From Protostelium mycophagum (Eukaryota; Evosea; Variosea; Protosteliida; Protosteliaceae): 41,166 nucleotides of DNA. The notes under the pieces were generated by a model. It had not been told where the DNA came from and made no database searches. It worked only from the letters and a program-made list of their open reading frames with translations. A program made the translations under genes and the position numbers. Of the stretch, positions 9,770 to 19,607 are shown one piece after another (the first letter of the stretch is position 1; each line of letters opens with the position of its first letter). The DNA is taken from positions 1 through 41,166 of the forward strand of contig KV921228.1 in assembly GCA_002081555.1 (NCBI GenBank). Reading direction: 5' to 3'.

Positions 9770-10852
9770 ATGCAAGCTATCAAGTTTAGATTGAGAGGAG
9801 AAGTGCGCAGAGACAGCATCGATGGGAAAGACCTCACCTTCGAAGCCCTTCGCAAGACATTCTTCGATTTATTCCTAGTCCCTGCAGACGGATACACCTT
9901 CACTTACCTCGATGATGAACAAGAATGGGTCGAGCTTTCCTCTGAGAGAGAGTTACGCGAGGCCCTCCGCCTCATGCAAAATAAGACCCTTCAAGTGCGA
10001 GCTCATGGAGAATCTGAGGAAGGACTGAGGAGACGCGCTCCATTCAACCACGGATATTCCCAGCACCATCGCAGTCCCCGCCACATCAAGATCTTCGCCA
10101 CCCCTCTCAACAGGCCCCAAGGAGAATTTGTTCACCCAGCCGTGTGTGACAACTGCAACAATCACATCGTCGGATTGCGTCACAAGTGTAACGAATGCGT
10201 AGACTTTGACCTGTGCAACACTTGCATCGGCCACACACCTTCTGTACACCCAGAACACACCTTCACCAAGTTAGAGAGAAGCTACCGCAGATGGCATCAT
10301 CACAAAAGACAGGAGGATGCAGAACAAGACAAGGTTGAGAAGACCAGAGGATGTGGAACCACAAACCACTCTCAGGAAGGATTTAGACATTTCGCCATCT
10401 GCGACAAATGCGACCGCGACATCATCGGGTTGAGACACAAATGTAATGACTGTGAAGACTACGATCTCTGCAAGGATTGTTTCTTGAATGTGTCAGACAT
10501 CCATCCCGGCCACAAATTCACGGCAATGGAGAGAAGCCCCAGAAGATGCGGCCGTTTCAGATGTCAAAGACGGTCTGAGGAACAGAAGGAGGAGAGCAAG
10601 TCGGCCGAAGAGAAGAATGTTGAGGTGGAGCCCGCTGTTGTAGAAGCTCCCACTGTAGAGGTCCCCGTTGTAGACGCCCCAGTGGAAGAGGCCACGGTTG
10701 TAGAAGTCCCCTCTGTAGAGGCAGCACCCGATTTTGCAACCGGATTGAGATATCTGAAGTCAATGGGATTTGAGGACGATGATAAGAACATCAGGGTCTT
10801 GGTACAGCATAGAGGAGACGTCTCTCTTGCATTGAGCCAGTTACTTGAATAA
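9770..10852 (+). CDS. p62/NBR1-like autophagy adaptor: PB1, two ZZ fingers, UBA
   Basis: This intron-less frame encodes 360 residues. Residues 1-80 form a PB1 domain, with basic residues in IKFRLRG and an acidic OPCA-type motif YLDDEQEWVELSSEREL. Two ZZ zinc fingers follow: Cys 126, 129, 140, 143, 149, 152 with His 160 and 163, and Cys 211, 214, 225, 228, 234, 237 with His 245 and 248. A low-complexity segment rich in Val and Glu (about 284-318) leads to a C-terminal UBA-like domain (321-360). This architecture is that of selective autophagy receptors of the SQSTM1/NBR1 group, which oligomerise by PB1 and bind ubiquitin by UBA. The FW (four-tryptophan) domain of NBR1 is absent and I see no convincing LIR motif. 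The two ZZ domains are similar to each other, suggesting internal duplication. AATAAA follows 13 nt after the stop. Confidence 0.88.
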   Translation: MQAIKFRLRGEVRRDSIDGKDLTFEALRKTFFDLFLVPADGYTFTYLDDEQEWVELSSERELREALRLMQNKTLQVRAHGESEEGLRRRAPFNHGYSQHHRSPRHIKIFATPLNRPQGEFVHPAVCDNCNNHIVGLRHKCNECVDFDLCNTCIGHTPSVHPEHTFTKLERSYRRWHHHKRQEDAEQDKVEKTRGCGTTNHSQEGFRHFAICDKCDRDIIGLRHKCNDCEDYDLCKDCFLNVSDIHPGHKFTAMERSPRRCGRFRCQRRSEEQKEESKSAEEKNVEVEPAVVEAPTVEVPVVDAPVEEATVVEVPSVEAAPDFATGLRYLKSMGFEDDDKNIRVLVQHRGDVSLALSQLLE

Positions 10853-11079
10853 CCTCAACACAAGAATAAATCTTATCAATGAAAGTGTTTTTTACTGCGG
10901 AGACCTAAAGTTATCAATTTTGGGGATTAAAAAATTACAACGGTAGACCCCGAAACGAAAGCATGCAGGGACCGAGCATTGATCCTATCGAGTGTTTCAC
11001 TTTGTGAGGAAGAGTCTGCATGATGATCGTGAGTGAGTACAAAAAGTTTTCTTTGGTAATATAGAAAAAATGACAAAAA

Positions 11080-11161
11080 CGACACCTACAGGACTCGAAC
11101 CTGTGCTCCCGAAGGAAGTAGATTTCTAGTCTACCGCCATAACCAACTCGGCCAAGGTGTC
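11080..11161 (-). tRNA. tRNA-Ser(AGA)
   Basis: Read on the minus strand, GACACCT pairs with AGGTGTC to close the acceptor stem, with discriminator G. The D arm, an anticodon loop CTAGAAA (anticodon AGA), a long variable arm (TTCCTTCGGGAG) and the T arm with GGTTCGAGTCC follow in order. The long variable arm and anticodon both indicate serine. There is no intron. A T-rich run follows the 3' end on the minus strand, consistent with RNA polymerase III termination. Confidence 0.96.
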
Positions 11162-11741
11162 TTGTGCGTGTTTCGTTCGGTTTGCATAATCCAAAAACAG
11201 TTCATTCAAAGTCATTCAAGTTGCATCCTGACATAGTCGAAACTTCTGAATCTTTTGATCATTCGACAGAAGTATTGTGTCCAAGGGCAAAGAGGGTTCC
11301 ATCCAGATACTGTCATTTGCAGTTAATATACCTCTTTAGAAATCAGACTTAATCATATATCTCAGGATTAATCGTGTTGACTTTTTCAACATGATCTTGC
11401 AGTCAATTCGGATGATTGGGTTAAGGACGTGGAAGAGAATAAGGTGGTAATCCATAAATATCGAGTTGCTGCCACGTTATCAGATGGATATGAAGGTCTT
11501 CATTATATCAACAGAACAGATCAGGTGATGCCGAGAAACGTGATTGGTATCATAGAATCCTCCATTTGTCGAAGAACTACCCTATTTAGAGTGCTTTGTC
11601 TGATGCTAATAGGTGCAGATGACAGGCGCCCGCTGTTCCACCTGACAAAGAAGATCCTCATCCTGCCACTTGTTCCTCCTCATCTTTAAATCGAAATTGT
11701 GATCAGAATAAAAAGATTTTGTTGTTACAAAAAACATCAAC
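11162..11741. other. Spacer upstream of Apn2; possible short minus-strand exons
   Basis: No family is recognised. On the minus strand an ATG at about 11687 begins MRRNKWQDEDLLCQ followed by a GT-AG-like interval and another short open segment. This is too little to call a gene. The promoter of the AP endonuclease must lie in this interval. Confidence 0.3.
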
Positions 11742-13769
11742 ATGAGGATCGTCTCATGGAACGTGAACGGTATAAAGAAGACAATTTTTATCTCTAAAAA
11801 AATGAAGGCATTAGAGCAGTGGTCAAGAAATTACAACCAACGGGATTGAAAGGCCTCTTTGACAAGTTGAAGGCGGATGTTGTTTGTTTTCAGGTATGAT
11901 TGTGTATAGATGTAAATTGAAACTGGAGAACAGGAGACCAAAGTGGATTCTGGAGTGGTATTAGACAATGATATCGTTAATGTTGATGGTTTTGAATCGT
12001 TCTGGTCCCACAGTCAGACCAAGAAGGTAGTCATCTCCTAATGATCAATTATTCACTGATTCAGGGTTATTCAGGAGGTAAATCAGCCGCAAAAATGTCG
12101 CTGATGTGAATAGTCGTGACGTATTGTAAAGTGGGCAAGACAAAAGCTGCAGAGACCACCTTGCACGATGAGAAGAGGTTTGATGAAGAAGGGAGGATAA
12201 TGATGACCGATCATGGTACGTCTTCCGTTTGAGATGATTTTAACAGGAACAGGATCTTTCATCCTGTATAATATTTACTTTCCTAACGGAGGAAGAGTGA
12301 GTTCTTAATGCGAGTTGATGATCACAGAATGATTAATTGATCATTTCAGGGCGAAGATAGAGTATCATATAAGATGGATTTCTATGCTGCATTCGAGAGG
12401 CAATGTAAGAAGTTGGTTTCTGAGGAGAGAAATGTAGTCGTCGTTGGGGATGTCAATACAGGTTAGACATCATGATCTTCAGACTCTTTATTTATATAAA
12501 TAAACGGTCGCAAACACTAGGCAGACTGCAGCACAAGACTACCTCTTTATTTTTATGTATTTTCTTTGAATTCTTTTGGACAGACAACTCATGATGACAG
12601 CACATAAAGAGATAGACATTCATAACCCAGAGGAGCGGGCAAAGGTATCACCTTGAAAGTTCATTCAAGTGCCACGTCATCATGTTTTTTTTAAAGCCTG
12701 TACAGTACATTTTTGTGGTGAAACTTCCCCAAGAATGTTATGAATTTTTCTGTGGCCAAGTGCCACGTCATCACATTCTACTGTGGTAAAGCCGCAGATC
12801 CTTCTTAAAACTGCGAATTAAATTCGCGCAGAAACCTTGTACCGGGTTCCTGCCTCAGGAGAGAAAGTGGATGGACCAATTTTTTGAGTCGGGGTTCGTA
12901 GATACGTTTAGACAGCAACACCCAGACGAGCCAAACCATTACACTTGGTGGGATGTCAAAAAGGATATGAGGTAATTCGTAAATTTAAATTCCAGATTTG
13001 GCGGGAATTTTCTATTTTTTATGATTCGTAATATCGAAAATGTGAGATTGATAATGTGAAATTCCCGCCGAAATTTGAATTTGAATTTTAAATAGATCGG
13101 TGAACCGCGGCTGGCGCATCGATTACTCCATTGTCAATGAGAAATTTGTGGAGCAGGTCACCAACTCCGAGATTGTCAAAGAACAACACGGATCTGATCA
13201 TTGTCCCATACTGATAGATCTGATAGATCCCCCAGATCTGCAGCTCGGGGATCTCATACTACCCCTCTCTTCAAGATACAAAAAAAAAGTGAGCTAATTA
13301 TAGATCTGTACGTGTCATTCTTGTCGACATTTTTCATTTTGATGTGACAGAATGGAGATTTGGTGGAATATTTATTGTTTCTCCATACTTTAAGATCTCA
13401 TGTCATCAATCTTTTGAACAGAATAGAATGGCATTGCTGCCCTTTTCAGTGCACAAAACAGCCGACCGAAGGAAACAAAAGATATTAAAGCCGAAGTAAA
13501 TGAACATATAAAAACCGGGGAGAGCACAGTTGTAGAGACAGTTGTAGAGAGGATTGTAGAGACACGAAAGGAAATCGACTTCACAGTAGAAAAAAAAATC
13601 AAAGGCAAAAAATCTGAAGAAAGACCTTCTAAAAAAGTAATTATTCGTTTATTTTTGTAATTTTGAATGTTATACAAGTCCTTGATTCGCATAGATGAAA
13701 TCAGCACCACCGACAGGAACAGCCTCTATAACGTCATTCTTTAAGATAGTACCGAAAAAACCAGAATAA
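11742..13769 (+). CDS. AP endonuclease 2 (Apn2/APEX2 type)
   Basis: Twelve exons (11742-11769, 11808-11893, 11934-12026, 12065-12077, 12114-12215, 12247-12296, 12350-12461, 12601-12644, 12832-12971, 13096-13288, 13427-13636, 13695-13769) join in frame to 381 residues. One exon is 13 nt. The protein is a class II abasic-site endonuclease of the exonuclease III superfamily, acting in base excision repair: MRIVSWNVNGIRA at the N-terminus, the metal-binding Glu in CFQETKV, GYSGVVTYCK, the active-site DVNTAHKEIDIHNP, KPCTGFLPQERKWMD (typical of Apn2), and the catalytic HGSDHCPI near the C-terminal part of the domain. The tail is charged and ends with SITSFFKIV, a plausible PCNA-binding PIP-box. 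The zf-GRF finger of animal APEX2 is missing. The stop TAA overlaps AATAAA, and the gene converges on the phosphatase 88 bp downstream. Confidence 0.93.
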
Positions 13770-13857
13770 ATGGACGCGCATGATCCAAGAATGGTACCTC
13801 ATTCACATCGTCCACGGTTTTTATTTATAGAATGTCTTCTGATGGAAGATCATGAGG

Positions 13858-15931
13858 TCATGATGGGCAGAGTTCGCGGTCACGCACAATCCAAGCTGAA
13901 TCTATAATCTTCTTGTCATTAATGAATCGGTATGTCAAATGCGTGCTGTTGTAGACCTATCCCGCGTTCAGTCTCGTTGTAAACACCGTTGTAGACGAAC
14001 ATCAACACGACCGATACCCCACTCTTTCCCCTGTCTGAATGCGGTCCACTCGGCTACATCACCCCATTTGTCGACAAGACCTCCGCTATGGCCTCCAGCG
14101 CCATTCATGATGTACACAGGACCGTTTGGATTATTTTTTCCCATAAAGACAGGTCTAGTCCTCTCGTATGCGTGAACCTTGGGATCATGAGGGAAAACTC
14201 GGTGAAATTTGCTGTACTCACGTGACCTGAGAAGACGACGTCTACACCGTAGTCATACCAATATTGCTCGAGTGCTGACCGCATGACCTCCCCATGGTTG
14301 TGATGCGCTGATGACGTCATCACATGTCATCGTGATTGTAGACAGACCTGTGTTGGTGCTGTAAGGGGGTGTATGAACGTAAACAACAATCCAAGGTGTC
14401 TTTGTGTGGTTGACGTCAATCAGGTCCCGCTGCAGCCTGATATGTCTCATCTACAATTCAAAAACAAGTCCACTCACCACGCAGCTTGTTCGGTAAAATT
14501 TTTCTGGTGGACTTCTGAGATAATATCAACATACTTTATAGTGATTGCTGCATCTCTAATGCACAGCATTTCTATAGTATTGCTCGAATGCGTCGCGCAA
14601 AAAAAACTGACCAGAATTGAGCGAAATGAAATGTACGCTCCCATAATCGAAAGAATAAAACATATTTGGCTCAGCGGACCACGACTCTCTCCCTGCCACA
14701 TCATCAATCTTCAGGTAGTAGGCTCACTTTGCAAACATAAACGAAAATAAATGAAACTAAACACGTTATTGAAAACCTTCGCAGGTAATATCACAGATCC
14801 CTCGAGTTATGAATTCTTTTGTTTCTCAAGTTAAATGTTTCTTTGGTGGCAGGCAGCATATGCCGATCTACTTACATGGCATGGTGAATCTGTGTCTGTA
14901 CGCCAAGAAGTTGGTGCCTTTCTCGTTGGATTTTTCGTTCTCATGGTTCCCTGGGCCTGTCATCCAGGGGATACGTGTAGCAAGGGGGGAGATCATGTAT
15001 TGGTATTCGTCCCATTTCTATAACGATGTCACAAAAACTCGAATGATAAATCTTCAGGAGAATACGGTGGAGAATTGGAGATGAAACCAACATCTTGATT
15101 GCCATTGGCATAACTGATGTCGCCAGGATGAATGACCAGATGGTACTTGGAGGTATTCATCTGCGAAAATGAGTGATGTCGACATAAAAAGACCACCTCT
15201 CTCTGCATTGTTGCGAATATCTGTTTGGAAACCTGACGAGATATCAGTGAATTTTCTGCGTTTATTCAAGAGTTTTATGTCATGTCGATGCCACGCACAT
15301 GTGTGGTGCCGTGATCAGCAATTACCACAAATGAAAAGGGATGTTCAACGGTGTCAGGCTCTGTTCTAAACTGATGAATGGGACTCCACGCGTTCTTGCT
15401 GGTGTTCCTCGCTTCTCCACAATGATAAGAGTATCTAAATGAATAAGATGAAAGACAAACTGAAGAACATCACACAAAGTGTCCGGATGCAGTCGGGACA
15501 TTTTTGCGGCTGGGGAGGTCAGATGACATCAATTATCAATACATACTATGTATGAAACCTGAAGCATAACTTCCGAGAGTGTAGTTTTTTGAAGAAGCTC
15601 GTGCGATATGCTTACGACCACCATCCCGCCAAAACTCTGGAATGAAAAATTAACATGGTTGATTGTCCATTAGAAGCCCTCACCAACAATCGGCCTCTCC
15701 ACTTGAAATGGGGTCGAAAACATAACCACCATCTCATCTCGAAAACCTACGTAGTTAAGACGACAAAAACGAAAGAAATTGATCACCTGTTAAAGAAAGA
15801 TGAATATGGTCGGGCGATACCCAATCAAAGACTTTACCGTCCAATCTGTTTTCGGCAACCCCTTGTGGTGACATTCTGATGCCAAAGACTGAGATGAAGA
15901 GGACGATAGTAACATACACGCCCTCCCTCAT
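13858..15931 (-). CDS. Purple acid phosphatase (ACP7/plant-type metallophosphatase), 14 exons
   Basis: Fourteen minus-strand exons (15787-15931, 15684-15746, 15547-15636, 15476-15509, 15299-15434, 15197-15232, 15092-15160, 14876-15017, 14612-14692, 14478-14514, 14348-14436, 14222-14307, 14001-14177, 13858-13956) join without a frame break to 427 residues. The start MREGVYVTIVLFISVFG gives a signal peptide; an upstream in-frame ATG at 16027 would bury it. An N-terminal fibronectin-like part (DHIHLSL, DEMVVMFST, HPDTLYSYHCGE) precedes the dinuclear metal centre: the Asp in IADHGTTH, HPGDISYANG, GPGNHEN, VVYVHTPPYS and FSGHVHAYERTRPV, then NPNGPVYIMNGAGGHSGG. Family members hydrolyse phosphate esters at acid pH in lysosomes or outside the cell. 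The mean exon is only about 90 nt and introns are mostly 36-50 nt. Confidence 0.93.
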
Positions 15932-16934
15932 GATGATCTTCCAGTTGCTGTGATGTCGGGCCTGTTCGGATGACAGCCCATTGCAAATTTTTGTGAAATC
16001 CAGCGGGATTTTTTTTATCACAGACATAATATATCTAATTATAGAACAAGTGGAAAAGTGTCCTCAATGAAGGCATCAGGGGGTGCGGTCAAGGACATCT
16101 TTGCGCAGAATAAACATATTTACGCCGTGAGACACCCCACAGCACAACCAAAAGACCATATCAGCTTTCAAAACGTAAATGCTGACGTCATGAAAGGGTA
16201 ATAATTCTGCATGATCAAACATGGTTTGCTGTACTGTACAGACATAAATACAGATGATCGGAGAAATGACACAAGATGATATGAAGAAGGAGCGTCTCAC
16301 GGCGTTAGAAGAAAATGGGTTCCAAATCATTGTCTTTTGGTATTGGTTCGAATTTATCAAATCTCCCACAATTCATGGATTCTCTGTTTTTCTATTTTTC
16401 GATATGTTACCGATCTGTGCATCTCACCAGTTGCATATGATACGGTTTCACAGCAACAGTGCGTATTTCTCATTGAAAATCCTACAAAACCGCGGACGAG
16501 TCCCACCATACGCTCTGTATTTTGAGGCAGAGATTGTTTGAGTGAGCACTTTCTCATCATGTGTTAGGTGTACACTGGGGAAAATGAAAGAAAGACAGAA
16601 AGTTGGCTTGGAGTGAAAAGACATTAAACTCCAGGTCATCCGTTTTCCCACATACCGTCACGGGGGGTTTTCAAAAGGCGCTGGACACTTCACATAGAGG
16701 GAATCACGATGAAAATCGAAATAGAAAAGGAAAGAGTTTGGAGAGAGTGGAAAATTGTACGGCTTTATTCAAAGAGGATTTCTGATATTCTGCACCAATG
16801 ATGTCATACGTCATCATCAATGGTCGTTTCAATTCTTTGGTGTTTTCCCAAAACTTTTTCCCAAAAAAGAGATTCTCCCTGGAGTAATCTTTGGCGAAGT
16901 AGCAATCAATTTCATTTCCGAACACACGACAGAC
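15932..16934. other. Intergenic region between divergent phosphatase and monooxygenase genes
   Basis: About 1 kb without a supported gene, between two divergently transcribed genes. A minus-strand frame at 16076-16369 and a plus-strand frame at 16254-16541 are open but resemble nothing known. A TGACGTCA palindrome lies at 16183-16190, which could be a shared regulatory site. No TATA box was identified with confidence. Confidence 0.4.
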
Positions 16935-18602
16935 ATGGCCACAACAACAGAATTACCAAAAGAGACGAAGATCTTGATCGTCGGTGCTGGACCTGCAGGC
17001 TTGGTGGCGGCATGTGGTTTATTCAAGCGAAACATTGAATTCGTCCTCCTCGATTCACTCCCATCTCCACACACAGACTCCAGAGCGCTAGCGATTCACA
17101 CAACGACCTTAGAAGCATTGAGTTATTTAGGACTCGCAGAGGCCATTTATAAGGCAGGAAGGACCTGTAAAGACGTCACACTCAGGAAATGTAAGTTTAA
17201 CAAAAGAATCAAAGTGTTTCTCATTTTGTGCGAGCTGGCTTTGCTCTGGTTCAGCACCGATACACACAACTTCCCACAAAATACCAAGGTTACTTGCTCA
17301 TAGCACAAGACAAAACTGAACGCGTGCTTCGTGATCATCTCTCATCGAAAGGCATAAAGATCAACTATGGCTGCCGTGTTAAATCCCTGAATCAGGTCCA
17401 AGGTGAGCAATCTTCAAGACAGATTTCATGATCCGAGTCTCTTGTTTGTTTGAGTGACGCCACATGAACCTGATCAAATCGTGTATTCATTTCTTTTAAG
17501 GTAGAAGCGTTGTAGAACTGGAGGATGGGCGCACCATCAAGGCAGATTATGTGATTGCAGCCGATGGGAAGAACAGCACCATCAGAAAAGCCACGGGAAT
17601 TCCACTAGAATTCATGAGAAGAGGACACAACGGTCTGCTGGCAGACATCACACTGGAGGACAAGCTCACCCAGCGAGGAATCGAGGGACATCTCGTCCCT
17701 GATGGTTGTCTTCTTGTGATTCCTGTGACGGAATGCACCATTCGAATCGTATCCGTCAGAAGTGTAGATGCCAAACACCAGGACGTGTCATTTTGGCGGG
17801 AAACTCTCAAGATGATCAGCAACCAACACCAGAGACTCACTCTGAAAGAGGCAAGAAGTCCCGGAATTTTCATCGAAATTCCTGACGATCATCGCAGATG
17901 ACGTGGTCGTCACAATTTGTTGTGACAGAACAACTGGCTTCCGTTTTTAGACAAGGAAACGTTTTGCTTGCAGGCGATTCTGCACACGCGCACAGCCCTT
18001 TTGGCGGGCAAGGGATGAACCTGGGGTGAGCCACTACAACTCGTCACCTCAAAAATCAAGATGTACATCATCACACATCAACTGAATGATGCAGCATGCG
18101 CGACGCATTCTTCGCTGCCGATGCGATTGCGAGGGTTTATGAGGAAGGTGACGAATCTGTTTTAGACGTGTACAGCGAGAGAAGAAAATCTGTTGCATCA
18201 TGTGAGTATATCAACAGATGCCCTTGTGATTATTCGCAACAGCTGCAAAGTGTATATCTTTATTGCTCAAGACCTCTGTGCAGAGAATACATTTTTTGCA
18301 GCGATGACAGATGCGTCGGCCAATTACGACTGAACACCACAGCAATCGTGAAGGGCGTCTCTCTGATGTCTAAACTTCTCATCCCCTGGCTCCATTGGAT
18401 CGTGGTCATCTTCATGTTCTTTCTAGGTCTCATCTTTCCTCTCTTGTCTCCCGCATTCTCTAAGCTCGGATCTGGTATCAACAGTGAGGACCTGGAAGAG
18501 GTATGATGATGTCGATTCCATCCGAAATGTGAATGACACAAACAGATCGCCCAAACGGGAAGAAGGTTCGGAGCACCTGAAGACCAATGTTGTTCAGAAT
18601 AA
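16935..18602 (+). CDS. FAD-dependent monooxygenase (PheA/TfdB-like) with C-terminal membrane segment
   Basis: Exons 16935-17190, 17235-17402, 17501-17850, 17898-18025, 18095-18201, 18302-18500 and 18546-18602. The product begins with the FAD-binding Rossmann motif ILIVGAGPAGLVAACGL and contains the DG motif VIAADGKNSTIRKATG and the second FAD motif LLAGDSAHAHSPFGGQGMN, all standard for group A flavoprotein hydroxylases that insert oxygen into aromatic or similar substrates with NAD(P)H. A hydrophobic segment (LLIPWLHWIVVIFMFFLGLI) near the C-terminus probably anchors it in a membrane. The third intron closes in frame only as a GC-AG intron (GCAAGA at 17851). Across the intron 18202-18301 the frame is off by one base: MTDASANYD is followed by the LNTTAIVKG frame only after a one-base shift, so either a frameshift or an assembly error is present. 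The stop overlaps AATAAA. Substrate unknown. Confidence 0.82.
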
Positions 18603-18694
18603 AGAATCACATTTATTACATCTCCGCGCAATCGTCTGAAGTCTGCGCGAAGAAGAGGACTTCGATACAGACAGATTCATTCATTCCTTACACA

Positions 18695-19334
18695 ATGTCC
18701 TCGATGCTGCCAACCATCACTTTCTTTGCCTTCCTAATGCTTGTGGTTCATGCCGACATCAATCTCCCCGCGGAACACACTTTTGACATGAAGTGCACTA
18801 TCTATGGACAGCCAGTGTCAACTGCAAGTGGTACCTCTGAAACTAGTCTGATTGATCGCAGGATTTGGTCAGCTCTAATGGACACATCACGTTCATGAAT
18901 TCGAAAACATACCAGACCGACTATTACGTATACATGAGCCAGAATGAAACTTTGCTATCATACGGAGATGGGGTGAGTTCTTTTTCTCTTCTGGATGCAC
19001 CTCATTCCAGACAGTATCCACAATGCATCGTGAAGAATGGTATTAAAGCTTACGCTTATGATCTCGGCTCATGGAAGAGCAGTGCCACGTGAGAGTCTTC
19101 ATCATCATCACCCAATTCACAGTGATCAGGCCGATCGGACAGTGCTCTCATAATGGAGTGCGTAATGGAGTTCACTACTACGTAAAGGCGTCTGATGTCA
19201 CTGTCTGCATGAGCCAAGACGGACGCACTCCCTACTCGTTCAACATCCAAAGCACAGAGTGCGCCATCTCCAACTTTGTCGCTTCTTCTGCAGGTCTGGC
19301 GACGATGAAGATCCCATCCTCTTGCCAAAAATAA
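18695..19334 (+). CDS. Small secreted protein of unknown family
   Basis: Exons 18695-18814, 18862-18972, 19015-19088 and 19130-19334 give 169 residues. MSSMLPTITFFAFLMLVVHA is a clear signal peptide. The mature part has spaced cysteines (KCTIY, YPQCIV, IGQCS, TVCMS, STECAIS, SSCQK) and a repeated pattern of NG and aromatic residues, suggesting a disulfide-bonded beta-rich domain. I do not recognise the family. The interval 18973-19014 is 42 nt with GT-AG ends, open in frame; retained, it adds 14 residues. The TAA stop overlaps the AATAAA signal at 19330-19335, which supports the 3' end. Confidence 0.65.
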
Positions 19335-19607
19335 AACAGTATTTCCAACGCAGTTTGCGCAGTTCTTGAAGCTTTTGAGCGTCCTGATCAGACGTTTTAT
19401 GACCCGGAATAAAAAATGGCAGTGTTGCCCTTTAGAGGTGTCACCTATTGGGGTGATCATTGTAGATTCGGACTGCTTCTGTCACTCTGATTCCGCAGAA
19501 GCGCATCTGCCGCAGTTAACCAGTGTTCATCACGTTAACATATCGCGATCCGTCGGGTGTCACCAAGTCATTAAAGCGTTCATTAAAAAATCAGAACCAA
19601 GACAAGG
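19335..19607. other. Short intergenic region before the Ser/Thr kinase
   Basis: Nothing is recognised in this 273-bp gap. It contains the end of the preceding transcript and the promoter of the kinase gene. Confidence 0.4.
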
